Origin: Taeniopygia guttata
Lineage: Eukaryota; Chordata; Aves; Passeriformes; Estrildidae
DNA: 64,000 nucleotides
Reading direction: 5' to 3'
Assembly: GCF_048771995.1 (NCBI RefSeq)
Contig: NC_133030.1
Location: 55,398,001-55,462,000 of the forward strand
The translations under genes were made by a program, and so were the position numbers. The notes under the pieces are model-generated. The model saw only the letters and a program-made list of their open reading frames with translations. It was not told where the DNA came from and did no database searches. This document shows, piece after piece, positions 1-13,016 of the stretch; the stretch's first letter is position 1; every line of letters starts with the position of its first letter.

Positions 1-3000
1 GCTGCTGCTTTACCTCATGAATATATAAGCTCTGCAGCCTTAAAGCAAAAACAAGCCCAACAGCAAATCAAACAAATAACCTTGGAGTTAAATAGAGGTG
101 GCTCTGGTCCAATGTGAGAAAATGCTAAAGCATTAGATACTATTAGATGTTCCTGCAAATCAGGCACCTACTTTTTTTTACCACACCCATCTACCGCCTG
201 AGGAATTTCACATGAGCTTGTTGTTTGGATTCCTTAGATTTGCCACTCCTATATTAGACTCCTACTATGACTCTTAAGCTCTTTAAAACTGCACACCCAT
301 TTTGATGCAGGGAATTCTAAAAGGAAGCTGCACCATAACCATTTTCAGTTTCTCTTTTTGTTTCCACTGTTGGAATGAGAGGAAGAGTTGACTTAGAACT
401 AATCTCATAAATGTGTATTTATGATCTGCTGTGTACTCACACTGCATTTCACACTGGTAAGCATATAAAGGAGAATGCTAAAGTGCAGACAGCTGTATAT
501 GTGTCTAATTAGATACCCACTAAAAAGATTTCTGCTACAGAAGTATTTAAATTCTATTTATTAAACACTTGCAAGCTGAAAGTAAAGAGATTATCCTGAT
601 AGAAAGTAGCAGAGAGGGAAGGGGTGGGGGGGAAAACTAATGATAATGAGTAGTCAGCGCTTTAAACTGTTTAATATTGTAACTTTCTCAATTTTACTGA
701 ACATTGCATCAGCTTAATCCCATTTTCTGAGAATTAATATTTGTTTAATTGGCATTTAACTGCAATACAGTATTCACTCATCTTAAAAATAGCTTTCTTA
801 CAGCCTTTTATGTAACATTTCTCAGTGGCTTGCCTTTTAACCAGCATGCAAACCTGTATAATGATGACTGATTTCTCTCTTCCATTTATTAATTTGTAAA
901 GATGACCAGGAGTTATGTCTCTTCTTAAAAGCTTCTTAGCATAGCACTGTCAGCTGATAGACCAGTGATTTGATTTATGTCAATGACAGTCTCTTACATT
1001 TTTTTACTTTAAGTGACTCTTTGTTTCTTTCTAAATAAGAAATAAACTACTGCATTTCCGCTTTTTCATTTGTAACTCTGCAATTTCCCAGTAGTCTCAC
1101 TGACTTTATGCATGAAGCTAAACAGACCACTGTTAATCTAGGCCAGTTGTTTGACATATCAAAATAATAGCATTCCTTTAATTTCTTACAGCACCCTCAA
1201 GGGATAATTAATTTTCAAAACAATAGAATAATATTTTTTTAATAACAGAAACTCTCTCAGCAGGAAAATGTCTTGAATAAAAATTGTGTGTATTTTAAGT
1301 AGTAAAAGTGCTTCCATTTACTTGTAGAGCAGTGGTAAAAGGTTGAAAATGGGGAGTTGCTCATGCAGTGCTGTGAGAACATCAGATTAGAGGTAGTAAA
1401 ATTACCTCCCACGTAAATATGAATTTAAATACTTGATATTTTGAAAGGTTACATTTACATCAGAAAATCTAAGGCGGAGAGAAAATCTATCTACCATTGA
1501 CTCCAAGAAGAACAATGTAGCCTGTCTTTACAGTGTTTGAGCACAGAATTCCCACTGATACCATGCAGAAAACCAAATAAGTGAAACTAAGCTGATCCTG
1601 CCATAACCATTCTGGTTGCTAGGGGAGCAAGCTTGAAAAAGAATGAAGCCAGTCAAGTTTGGATATACATTACACCTGCATTTCTTTAACGAGAGTTGGT
1701 GGAAGGTGTGCAGCCTAAGGCCCCAGTCCTGCAAACTCTTACATGTGTGTTAATTTCACATGTATGATTCATCTCTTTTGAAGTTGTTTCACTTTTAATA
1801 AGTGTCTGCCAGGTGAGGGCCTGGGATGACAGGTACTGTACAGAACCTGGATTCCTGTGAATCCAGAGCCCTCATGAACTGGTAAGAGTGTGGATGTCTT
1901 TACCTGGAACTCAAACTTTGCTCATAGTGCTGAATGTTGAAGACTGCACCAAATCAGATAATCTGTTACAAATATTATTAAAAATACCAGTATACACTCA
2001 AGTTTTAAAGTCCAGTGTTATCAATAATGGAACCGAGCATGTAGGAGACACTAGAAACATCTTCTGCCTATTTGTTTTTTCCTTCAGAGAGGGACAAATA
2101 ACTGATACTACTAAAATGCTATCTCAAGTAAAATGCAGAATAACATTTCTACGGCCTGTGTCTGACCAAGAGCCATGGTTTGGTGACAGAATGCAGTAAG
2201 AAAAGGCAGGGCCAGGAACAGCTCACAGGTGACAATGCTAAGCATTTGGCTTTTGCTAAGCAGTATCAGGTGGAGCTAAATGATCATGGAGCTGTACAAG
2301 CCAGGGCTGGCTTTGGGAGGTTGCCATCCCACTGCACCTTGAGCTTTGACTGTCCAGAAGTTCTTTTGTTCTTGGTTTTGTGCTGTCACCTAACAGGAAT
2401 TGCATTTGAACCATTCCCAAGAAATTCATGGCTCATGACGTCACCTGAACTTCAGATCAGCTCACCTGTGACCCTTGTGATGCTTTTGTAAAGCCACAGG
2501 AGAGCAGCACTTTAAGAAACAATTTCTAAAGACAAATACCTCTCATGTGCCTAAGACATAACAGTGTCAGAAAATTCACAGCCAGCCTCTTGAGATATGA
2601 GACATGCCCTAGTGGTAGGTACAATGCAGCAGAAGTGGTGCTCTGGGAGGCTGAAGTTTGTTCAGAATGTCGATAGTGTTCGGGTGCACGCAGGAACAAG
2701 CTGCAGAGTGCCTTGCCTCCTGCATAGTTTTCATGTTGAGTGGTGGGAATGTCAGACTCGGTCTGTTTGCTTTCTTGGGCTTCACAGCCACAGTACTAAA
2801 TCTGACACTTTTAAACTTTGCATTACTATTTGTCCCTACTCTTCCTCTCCCTTGCCCTGTCTTTAACAAGCAGTAGTGCACAGCACTTATTCCCATTTTT
2901 CCAAGAAATGTGACTTTGAGTGACTCATCAGGACATTTTACTTCTGTTTAGAAATGCTTTATTGTAAGCATTTATTGTAAACACTATCAGTTGCAATGCT

Positions 3001-5066
3001 GAAAAACTTTTTATTTTTTCCTTGTTTAAATTTTCTATATTAAATGAGTGGGGTAAATGATCCCAAATCTGTCTGTACCAGGTATTTACAGAGTCTCACT
3101 CAGAGCAGTAATGGCTGTGTGGTGTGAGTGGGGTGTGAAGGTTCTGAGAGATTCTTCCTACCAGTAATAAGTAGTTACAACAGGAAGTGAAAATCTGTCT
3201 TTTTGCTGGTATCTAGAGGTACAGACCTCAGGTGGAGCACATTGAGGGACGATACCACACATTACATGCTTTGCAGCCTTTTATCTTTTAATGCTGTCTC
3301 ATAGCAAAGCTTTTGTTTTAAAAAATGCTCATTTCATGCTGAGATTTCCTGTATAAGGTGGGAAATGAGGAACACTCCAGGGCAGTCCTTGGAGAGTAAA
3401 CAGACACTCCCCATGTTCTGTTCAGTACTCAATGAGAGCCTGAGTGAACAGACATGTTCCACTTTAATCTATTTCAGGTCAAATTTCATTTCAGCTAATT
3501 ACTGTTTGGATTAAGACTAAAAACTAAAAAAATTAATACATGTAGAATTCATGCTTTACCACTGATTGAAAAGTAGGAGACCTTGCCATTATTTTCTGGC
3601 TCAAGGAGATGCTTGTGGATGATGACCCATGTCATAAGGGACCCACCTGAGAAAATACTTTAGATAACTGAACAAACTTGAGGCATGTGCTGTCCCAGCA
3701 ATGCTTTGCTATGAAGCAAAGGAAGATTTTTTTTTTGGCTGTCAACTGGAACAAAGTACAATTAAGAAAAAAAAAGTCACCTAAGCTCAATAACCTATGT
3801 TTTGAAAAAAAAAATGATTCCTATCTCACATGTACAATTCTTTGGTTAGTTTAGAAACTAAAGCTCTTATATGGAACATATAAGCTTACATAGGCTTTAT
3901 ATGGATAACTGTAAAGTAACTTCTGATTGAAGATGGAGTTTCCTAAAAACAGGCAGAGGGATTAGATAAGTAGTTTAGTCCAATTTAAAAATGGAAAGGC
4001 CCATGGCTACCACCAAGTGATTAAGCAGAAAGTGTATGTCAGCTTTTTTTTTTTTTTAATTACTACAGATGATCTTTTAGGCAATTGGTTGGAAAAACTC
4101 AAGTATTTCCTATTAAATGATGTCTCTTTATTTTGAAGTGCTATATTATAACAACTTACTTAAAATGGGAACTATGAAACTATTCCTGATCTACTGGGTT
4201 AGCATGATCTTTCTGGAGAAAAAAACCCTGTGTTTTGATTTGTAAACTAGATCAATTGTTTAACACAGGAGCATTCTGTCATCTCCTTTTCAAACCTAAT
4301 TCTAAACCTTCCACTAGGTTAGTTATGAAAAATGTATTTGCAGATTTTTCACTTCCCATGTTATTTTCTACCACAACAGTATCTTCATAGAGCAGCCTTT
4401 CCACAGAGTTTCTTAAGCATCTGACTAAGATGTAGGTGTTTGCTGGCAGTGCCATTTGTCCCCTTATCTCAAGGGAAAGAACAAGCAAGACCTCCTAAAG
4501 ACTCCAGGTAGAAATCAATAATAAAGGTATTGAGAGAGGAGGAAGTTAGGAAAAGATGTGCTTTTGACAGAGGTTCATAATAATACTTACCATCATTCTG
4601 AAGCCCTAAAAATCTGATTAGCTTCACCATTAACATAAAGATTCATTGCTTGTCTGCAAGACACAATGTTTTAAGACTGATACGTATGGGCATTGTATTC
4701 TTTAAAATGCAGGAATGATGCTATGTAATAAATATTCTCCCTATTTGCATGTATTTCATTTACTAATATTTCTGCTGTTAAATGAAACTAGCCCTAAGGT
4801 TAAGACACTAAGAATTCTTGGAAGAGAAGGGTATGCATCCCTTTCCTTTTTAGAGCTGAATGTAAGCTCAGTGTGTGAATGAGTTTTTGAGAGGGAGGGA
4901 AGCTCTTTTTTACTGCATCTGTCACCTTGGAAAAGATTGATTGGTTCTGTGATTGTGGAAAAGAGATTGACCGACTGTTTATGTATATGACAATGTTGGA
5001 TTCAGGGAGAAAAGTAATTTTCAAGATCAAGTCACTTTCTCATTTTTTTCTCTTCCTCTCATAAAG
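1..5066 (+). other. ASPG: ASPG intron (3' part), upstream exons outside window
   Basis: This stretch precedes the first recognisable ASPG exon and ends in a good acceptor: a pyrimidine-rich tract followed by AG at 5065-5066. No open frame here resembles the preceding ankyrin repeat or the asparaginase domain, so those exons should lie upstream of base 1. The DNA is AT-rich, with short poly-T or poly-A runs (for example near 3729 and 4046) and no recognisable transposon. All open frames are short and unsupported. Confidence 0.7.
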
Positions 5067-5153
5067 GCACATACCAGTGATTAACTTGTTACGAGAAACA
5101 GGAGCACACCTTTCAAGCCATGACTTGGAGGATGTTGGGACAATACTCTGCAG
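5067..5153 (+). CDS. ASPG: ASPG internal coding exon, ankyrin-repeat helix pair
   Basis: This is an 87-base exon of ASPG, the vertebrate 60 kDa protein with an N-terminal L-asparaginase domain and C-terminal ankyrin repeats; the family is described as having asparaginase, lysophospholipase and PAF-acetylhydrolase activities. The exon enters in phase 2: the first G completes a codon. It then reads [20 protein letters not shown] and EDVGTILC, ending with the first two bases (AG) of a split codon. This matches, from memory, human GVIGLLREAGASLSTQELEEAGTELCR. The flanks are AG at 5065-5066 and donor GTAAAT at 5154. LLRETGA is the helix-2 and turn part of an ankyrin repeat. The catalytic domain is not in the window. 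The frame is open and shows no damage. Identity is strong because the next two exons continue the same protein in phase. Confidence 0.9.
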
Positions 5154-8100
5154 GTAAATATGGTATTTGAGGTGGCCCTAAAATGCATGTGGACTGGGAT
5201 GGTTTTTCAGAAGAGACTCAAAAATTCAGCACTTTCAATAAACAGTTTGGTCCCTGGCAGATGTAGGAGTTCTTTCTGTGACAGAGGAGTAATAAGGCAA
5301 CAAGTGAAGTGATGAAATTAAGAATCAACTCTGTTTCAAAGCACCAATAAATCAAGGGAGTTCCAAAGGACAAAGGATTGTGGGGATAAGTGAGCTGGAA
5401 GCAAATAAATACCTCATTTCCCCCCAATATCTCTTATTGTGGAATGGTGAAAAGAAGCTGTTCAAGGTGTGATTTTGTAACAGCTCTCTTTAAAAATAAA
5501 GCTGCACAAATCATCATTTTTTTGTCTTAAAGTCCACTTTTCACTTACTTTGGAATGGCTTCTGTTCTAACTAGTACGTAGGATTGTTCTTAAAAATAAA
5601 TAAATCAAATAGATAAATAGGTTTAACCCCAAAATTTGTAAACTGCTGCTCACTATCACTATAGTTAATTTTAAGAGGATAAAATTCTCTTAGAGCTGGC
5701 TTTCCATACAGTTATTTTCAATATATAACAATGTGGATATGTGTTTTAAAAAGAAATAGTTGTTAGATTTAATTTTTTCCAATACTGGTCCTGAATTAAA
5801 AATTACTCTGAAAATTGTGAGAAGGTTCCATGTATTTCCAAAAAGTACTTGTAGTTTTTACTTCATTTCCTCTTCTCTCTTCTTTTGAAAAACAAACAAA
5901 AAACCCCTGAGCACTGGCCTTTATCTCAGGACTTGGCAGGAAATCATGAGACTTGCAGGGACCAGCCAGTGCTGTATAATGTCTACCAAACTAGGTCAAG
6001 GTGAAGCTTATGTGTGTTCTGTGTAGAGACTGGACTCTCCTTTGAGTAATTCTGGAATTAAATAACACTTTCTGGAGTGTTTCCATTGTCATAACATGCT
6101 CAGAGGAGACTGGGTAATAAGACTTTTACCATGGAGTCAAAATATGTACTTCCTAGGGCACTGCAAGTGATAGGGCAGAACTAAACCCTTGGTTTCTGCA
6201 GTTTGCCTCTGCCAAAAATTGTTTAGGGAATGACATTCCTCTGCAAATAAATTGGCTCCTTGCTTAGTCCTGGTGGCATGTGCAGAACCAGTTTGGCTAG
6301 CTGACCTGGCAGTAATATATCCAAAACCAAAAAAAAAAAAAAACCAAGAAGAGGAAAAGGGTTCTTCACACAAAATAACAAAATGGGGTTCTCATGCAGT
6401 TTGTTAGAGCTCTTTAGGGATCATTTTGCACCTGGAGCTGTATGGCCTGTACCAGGAGCAGAGCCAGGCAGTGGTCAGGCTACCAGACAGAGTTGAAGTG
6501 GCTGCTCATACCCTGCTCCTGCAGAGCTGAAGCTCTTCATTTGCTCTGCTGTTTTTAGAGGACCTGGCATACTCATTTCTAACAAAGTGAACTTTTTCCA
6601 CAGAGCTTTTTCCTCAGCTAACTATAAGTTACTAAATCTGAGGTGCTGGTGTTTGTCTCTGATTTTTCTGCAGTGTCCTCAGATGACCTTACTGATACAC
6701 TCATTTTTTCCAGCATGCTCTGGCTCACTTCTCTGTCCTCTCTCTTGTTTTAAGCCTCCTCTTTGCAGGCACTGGCATCTTCATGGCACAGCTTAAACAT
6801 GGCCACATGGTCAAGCTGCTTATAAAACCAGATGTTTATAACATCTCCCTCTGTCTAATTTGAACTATTTTCCTATGTTTCTTCTATTTTGTAATGTGCC
6901 TTAAGCTGCAATTTCTACCAGTCTGAATTTGTCACCAAGGCAGTATGTCAAGTTCTTGGGGTTTAGAAGGATAAAGCTGCTTGCTTTCTGATAAGCTCTG
7001 TGTTTCTGTACTTAGCTAACTTAACATTTTCCCCCATGCAGTTCTCTCTGAATTAAACTATAAGAATGTTTTCCCTCTGCTACCTACCAATCCTTAAACA
7101 CACTGTTATGAAAGACCATGAATTGTCTCCTCAGCCTCCTTCTGTTTAGATTCATGATTTTAGAATAGAATAGATCACTTGAAAGATTATGGAGATAAGA
7201 TAAAAATAAATGTGTTCCTTTGGCATTGGTGATGTTTGAGAGGAAGAGGAGTACCAGCCAGAGCTGAGGGTTGGACAGTATCAGTGGGAACTCTTGTGTA
7301 GGAAGTGGCGATGCACATAGTTATTAAATCTTTCATGGTTTCATTTGTTGGTGTCTTTTTTAAAGTGAGAGGTGCAAGTCTGGTTTTAGAATCACTTTGT
7401 TGATGTTTGGTATCTGGTTCATGGCTTTGTTTGGAAATGAGATCTCAGTATTAGTAATCTGTTAAAAATGTCAGAATATCTTCTCATATTGCAGTAGTAT
7501 TGTCATCTGTCTGAAAAACCAAACCATGATGAGATAAATTGGAACACTCGGTGAAAGCTTCTAGACTTCTGGAGTTGGTAAATATTTGATGTGTGTTTGT
7601 TTTTTAAAGGGAAAAAAAGCTTGTATAGAACTGAGGTTCTTCAAGTCTGTACTTCACAAAATTAAACACGGGCACAAAGCCAAACCAGCTTTCTCATATT
7701 CTTAGATTTCATAAAATGATATATTATAGTATGATATCTACAAAGATGCAGCCTTTCAAAATCACCACCTTTCAGAATAAGATGCCTCTTCAATTTCACA
7801 TAAAGAGGGGGTAAGGCTGGGGAAGGAAGGGTAAGTATCTCTCTGCAGGAATAACGACCAAGCTTCTGCTGCTTGCTGTCTTTCAAAGAAGTCTGTCTGA
7901 ACTGAGAGAGATGTGGAGACACAGGCTAAGAACAGTACTCCCAAATGTGTTCAGGACAGAGCAATCCATGTCTTGTGCTGGAATTTTTTTTTCCCCTTTG
8001 GATCTTCATCTCAAAAAAATAAGAAAAGAATTTCTGTCAGGGTGAAGACACACCTGAAAAAAAGAAAGTCTGTCCTGATTACTTTATATAGATATGGAAA

Positions 8101-10957
8101 AAGGAGAATTGCTGAGAAAGCACAGCTTTGTGTTCCAGGGAAAGATGAAATCCTAATACATGAAGAGGCAGGAAGGAACCTCAAGGTGTCATTTCACTGT
8201 ACCTTTTACTTCCTAAATCTACAAATGCATTGGCCCTTGTCCTTATAAACACTCTGAGACCTGACAAGCTTTGCTCCTGGTCCCCTGGCAGTAACAGAGC
8301 ACCCCTTAAACTGCAGCTTGATGTTGGTGTGATTGTAGGCACAGACAGCAATGTCACTGTTCTTCATATCTTAGCTCTGTCATCATCATGGCTACATTAG
8401 CCCTGCTGAAACTGTGAACTGGATACATAATTTTTCTGAACGCAAGAGTACTGATAGGCAGGATGCCTGGGATTATCAGCTGTCAAAGGTATCACAGTTT
8501 AGTAAACTGTGGTAGATAGTTCTTTATCAACAGAGCAGGTTTTAAACATCATAGTAAGTGTATATTGAAGATACCTTTGTTCCATTGCATTATAGAATAG
8601 GACTTGCTGCTTGGAGGTAGCACTTGTAGCTGGAATTGCTGGCATAAATATCTTTGAGACAAATACAGAGTCAGGGTTCCTACAGTATAAATTGAGAAGT
8701 CCTCTGTATATATTTTAATATATGAAGTACATTTACTGTGTGTAAAGGAAATCTAGATGTGCATTGCTTGACTATGGAAATCTGGATTTGGAGAAAATGT
8801 TTTGTGGTGCTCCTGATGATCATCAATCTAATAAATAGTAGGTATCTTCTGTTTAGATTGGTATCTAAATTTTCTCACAAGCTACATTACCTTTTCTTCT
8901 CTGGTCACAGTCCCCATAGAATAAAGTTCTCACTTGATCAGTAAATGGATGCTGCAAAATTGAAGATACTTCTGTGTATTTGGATTGCTCTAATGTCACA
9001 AAAGGAGACCACAGTTTTGCTCTCTGCAGCGAGGGTTAAATTGCTCTTTCTGAATTGGTGCCATTAATAGGCAGTTAATTTTCGAGTAAGTGCAGCTGTC
9101 CTTGTTTGTTGCTTACAGAGATATAGCTAAGGTGCCCTGGGTGTGTGGGTTGGTAATATTTCTGAAAGTCTTTGACCAAAGTGGTTTCCACTTCACACAT
9201 GGCTGAACGATGCGATTCTGTTTGGCAAATACAATGTGCTCTCCTGTCCAGTGTTGGTCATGCTCATAATTCTCTTGGTAGGTTTTTTGTTTCTTCCTTT
9301 AACCTGTGATCTTGTAGAGTTAACAGCAGAGACTAGTCTTTGTAAATAAAGATAATTCACATGTTCCAGAAGTGGCTGCTAAGCAATTTCTTTGCTTTAC
9401 TAGTGCTTATGCCTTTTCTTTATGAATGGTCACCTCTTTCCTGCAGTTTCCTTACCGACCTCCCACTGAGCTTCCTGTTGGACTTCCTCTGCTTTCCTCT
9501 GTTTCCTTGTTGCTTCTGAGGGGCCTTCTCTTTTGTGATGGCAGTTTTCATTAATGATTGATTGATCCTTTCCTTCATCACGCCAGATTGAAGCACTGTT
9601 AAATTTCTTAGTACCCCACTACCACTTCCCTGTCCCCCAAAGGCCTCAGCTGTGGGTCACCTGGGGCTTGCATGGAGGAACACAGAGACCATTTGCTTTC
9701 CCTTTTCATGCCCAGCCCCTGGGACTGCTGCAATTAGAAGCCTCCACTCCCCTGGAAACATATTTTCAGGTACTTAAGTGATTTTATCAACAACAGAAGT
9801 GATTTCAACCTAGCAGAGAAGTGAATGTTGCGGCCCTGCTTTCATGGTTTCTTCCATGACTGCCCCTTGCATATTGAGCCTTCTCCACTCTTCACCAGGT
9901 CTGCCTGGCTTGGCCATCACCCCCAAGAGTTCATCACCATCTCCATCCCTGCTGCCAGCACAGTGCTTGTCACCCACAGCAAGCTCTGGTTAAGGCAGAA
10001 AACTCTGAATTTAATAATGATGGGGAGGTTTCCCCTCTCTTAATGAGATTCAACCTCACTTGATGATTATCAGCAGGGCTCTGCTGAATCAATCTGCAAG
10101 CTCATGGCAAGCTCAGGTCTAAGCCTCAGAGATGCTGGTATCCTGAAAAGACTGGAGGTCATACTCCCAAGCTTCCCATCAGTTCAGCCTGTCTTCAGGC
10201 TTGGTACAGACTGGCATGATTTTGCATATGCTCTTAGCCCTTTTACCAAAATGAGAGTTAAAAATCAACTTCAGGTATTGTGGATATGACTACCAGCAGA
10301 TGTGCAAAGAAATAATCTGGTGTGCATTCCTCTGAAAACTTTAACTAACTTATTTGTATAGGATTCATTCTGATCCTTTCTATTGCTTGTTATATGTGGC
10401 AGGCAGAGGTCATCTTTGAAAAGCTTTTTACTTTTTTCTGTTTGCTGCCTAAATCCTACAAATGGTTTTGTAAAATTCAAATATAGCTGTATTACTGTCC
10501 AAATAATATCACATAAATGTACTCAATGTCATAACTACTGATAGCAAGTACAGTTATGCAAACTCATGAAGGGGGTTTCTCAGTCCTGTGGATTGCTGGC
10601 ACATCTGCTTGTGCTCTCACTCAGCTGCATCTTGATTTAGCCATTGCCTTCTCCCCAACTCATTTCATGAGATAAATATTGTGTTGTGAAATATGAAACT
10701 GCGTGACTTCTTTTTCCCCCTTTGGTCATAGTCACACCCACTATGTGAAACTAGCTTGTTGTAAGTACTTATAGCACAGCACTATTAATTTAAGGAACTG
10801 ATTCATCAAGCTGTGTTGCTTGCTCAGCTGTTCAAAGCTGTTGTAATATTACCTCTCTACCCTGACAACCATGTTGAGCTTGGTTCAGCCTTCACCCACT
10901 GAGCTCACTGAAATTAACTGAAAGATTTAGAACCAATATTAATTATTCTTTTTCCAG
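5154..10957 (+). other. ASPG: ASPG intron
   Basis: A 5.8 kb intron with GTAAAT at its start and a TTCTTTTTCCAG acceptor at its end. It contains an A-run near 6329-6343 and A-rich or ATAAATA stretches near 5590-5620. I see no CR1 copy, RNA gene or additional exon. The open frames within it (up to about 110 codons, for example 7913-8248) have no recognisable domain and are treated as chance. Confidence 0.75.
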
Positions 10958-11057
10958 CCTTACAGCTAAAGGTGATGTGAATGGGCTGTATGCCTGGTAC
11001 CTGGCTGGTGCAGACCTGGAGCAAACTGGTTACGATGGCAGGAATCCCCTACAAGTA
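10958..11057 (+). CDS. ASPG: ASPG internal coding exon, C-terminal ankyrin repeat
   Basis: This is a 100-base exon. Its first base completes the codon split at 5153 (AG+C, serine), after which 33 codons read LTAKGDVNGLYAWYLAGADL and EQTGYDGRNPLQV. Human ASPG, recalled from memory, has LAYRADLEGLQVWWQAGADL followed by GQPGYDGHSALHV, so the alignment is gapless with a shared AGADL...GYDG core. AGADL and GYDG are ankyrin-repeat turn signatures. The acceptor is TTTTTCCAG at 10949-10957 and the donor is GTAAGT at 11058; the exon ends in phase 0. The repeat probably serves as a protein-interaction surface and is not needed for catalysis as far as is known. Phase agreement on both sides makes the exon very secure. 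Confidence 0.93.
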
Positions 11058-11357
11058 GTAAGTGTCCATACAGCTGTGCTGCCTTGGTGTGCTAGCTGAG
11101 TAATAACATGTGCTCTTGGATAATATTTATTTGGGAAAAATATATGTTGGACTATAAACTGGATTAGAATTTGTTACAAACTGAAATCTGGTGCTGTTGG
11201 GAAGTAATAAATAGTTGGAGCGAGAATTTTCTCATCTATGTTGAAGGAATTTAAATTAGATTTTAATGATTTTGTGATAACATAGTCTTAATTCCCACAA
11301 GTATTTGCATGTCCTGGTGCATAGGATGACAGGATTTATTCATGTTTCTACTTACAG

Positions 11358-11411
11358 GCAGAGGCTACAGGACAGAAGGAGGTTCTTGACTTCCTTAAAC
11401 AAAAGCGATAA
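11358..11411 (+). CDS. ASPG: ASPG last coding exon with stop codon
   Basis: After the acceptor CTTACAG (AG at 11356-11357), 17 codons read AEATGQKEVLDFLKQKR and stop at TAA (11409-11411). Human ASPG has AEAAGNLAVVAFLQSLEG at this point and then about 15 more residues, as I recall. The bird protein therefore seems to end where the human protein continues. The peptide completes the last ankyrin repeat (helix 2, EVLDFLKQ). The upstream intron (11058-11357) is only 300 bases and has nothing else in it. Just past the stop, AAAG is followed by GTAAGA, a near-perfect splice donor. The coding end may therefore sit at an ancestral exon boundary, with the 3'UTR carried partly by a further exon. Confidence 0.92.
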   Translation, partial: AEATGQKEVLDFLKQKR

Positions 11412-11422
11412 TAAAGGTAAGA
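11410..11422 (+). promoter_or_regulatory. Strong splice donor overlapping an AATAAA directly after the ASPG stop
   Basis: AAAG|GTAAGA places a donor at 11417, five bases after the stop codon. AATAAA at 11410-11415 overlaps both the stop and the donor. A junction this close to the stop would not be expected to trigger nonsense-mediated decay. U1 binding at such a donor is known to suppress nearby polyadenylation, so the AATAAA may be silent. Whether the donor is used is inferred only from its sequence. Confidence 0.5.
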
Positions 11423-11733
11423 TTTTGTTCTCAAGTGCTGGAGTACTGAAATGTATCATCAGCACAAGTATGAAGAGAGATCTTGTATTTAAGCCCTAGT
11501 ACATCCTGGGACATCTGGGTTCATCTGCTGGCCCCGTCTTGGTTCCTGATTTGACTCTGAGCACTTAATTCCTTCTTTGTAGAGTGGGGCTAATGTTTCT
11601 TATTCTTTCTGCTTGAACCTGGAAATGCTTTTTTGTGCATTCTACAGTGTAGTTCTGAACTTGGTTGGGAATGTAAAAGCTACTAAAAGAAAACCACTGA
11701 AAGCAACAACGTGATGTTTCATCAGCCTGTTGC

Positions 11734-11739
11734 AATAAA
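11734..11739 (+). terminator. Candidate ASPG polyadenylation signal (unspliced 3'UTR)
   Basis: AATAAA is followed within 10-30 bases by a T/G-rich stretch (CTCTGTCTTGTCTGCTTTGG), a good downstream element. It would give a 3'UTR of about 350 bases if the donor at 11417 is not used. Confidence 0.5.
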
Positions 11740-13016
11740 AGACTCCTCTGTCTTGTCTGCTTTGGAGAGGAAATGCCTTTTATCAGGCACGTTGGCCAGG
11801 CCTGGCTCTCAGGGCGCCCTGCCCCAGCACAGGAGCGTTCCCTTCCCCAGCACAGCTGCACGGCACCACAGGAGGCCATTCAGGAGGGGCCACTGTGCCA
11901 CCTGCAGCATCTCCACCTGCCCTCTCCTTCTGCCTTTCCATGGAGCACCCTAAGCCAGACAATCTCCTGGTATGACATCGTCAACCACGTGGGGAACGCG
12001 TGCCAGATTTGTCACAGAGTGGCGTTAGCTGTACTCCACACGAGGACTGCAGAGAGTTCTGTGTTAACAGAGAGCTGTGCCCAGGGCTGCTCCTGCTCAG
12101 GGCACAGCACAGGGCAGTGCCACAGGCTCCCTCGTCCTCAGGCTGCAGAGGCAGCTGCCTGGTTGTGCCTGACACGAATCCCTTCCGTGCTGCCACCATC
12201 CATGTTTCCCTGGCCCTGTGTGTGTGTGCCTCATGTTCAGAGCATCAGATCTGGCAAGTCCCTCTATAGGGAACTTGTTGGGGCATTTGACCTTCTCCAG
12301 TGCTGTGCTGTAACTGGAAGCATTTAAAACACTCACCTTTCATTTCTCAGAGCTCCTTTCTGATGCAATATATTGTTGATTTAGATTTCTACAATATATT
12401 GGCAAGTCTAATCCAAATTTAAATATTGGGAGGAGATTATCTCCTTTATTTCTTAAAATTAGCACAAAATGTAGTTAAATGTTTTGCTGCATCAATGGTT
12501 ATCTGACCGCTAGTGCATCCCATTTGAGAGATGTTAGTGGGAAAATTCCAGATGCAGCTGGAATTTTTTATTTTCTCTATACTGGTTTAAATTAATGAAG
12601 GACACACAGATTTCTTTGCTTTCCATTAAAGTTTTGGGATTTTCTTTGGTTTTATCTGATATAGAAGGATTAGATACAATTACAATCTTGAGCATTTAAA
12701 TGGAAGTTTTCCAGCAGTGAGGATGGCAATTCTAAAATACCTTTAGAATATGAGTTATGCTACAAAGGGATTTCCATTTTCATTGAAATAGGTCTGCAAA
12801 AATCACTTTTCTTTTGTAAGTGTGGAGTGAATGTGTTAAATCCTCAGCTTCTCCATGGATCACCTCAGAATTCCTTTGGACTCAGCCACCAGTAGTGTAG
12901 GCGGTCTGAAGGAAGTCTTCAGCACTGCAAGAGAACTGGCCTGGCAGGCTGCAGGGTGATCTCAGGAAAGCTTTGGATACTGCCTGGTTCTAAACATCCA
13001 CCCTCTCTTTCTCCAG

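Noticed and set aside
11773-12327. 184-codon open frame after ASPG
   Set aside because: GC-richer patch with overlapping frames on both strands, no recognisable domain, no splice or promoter support.
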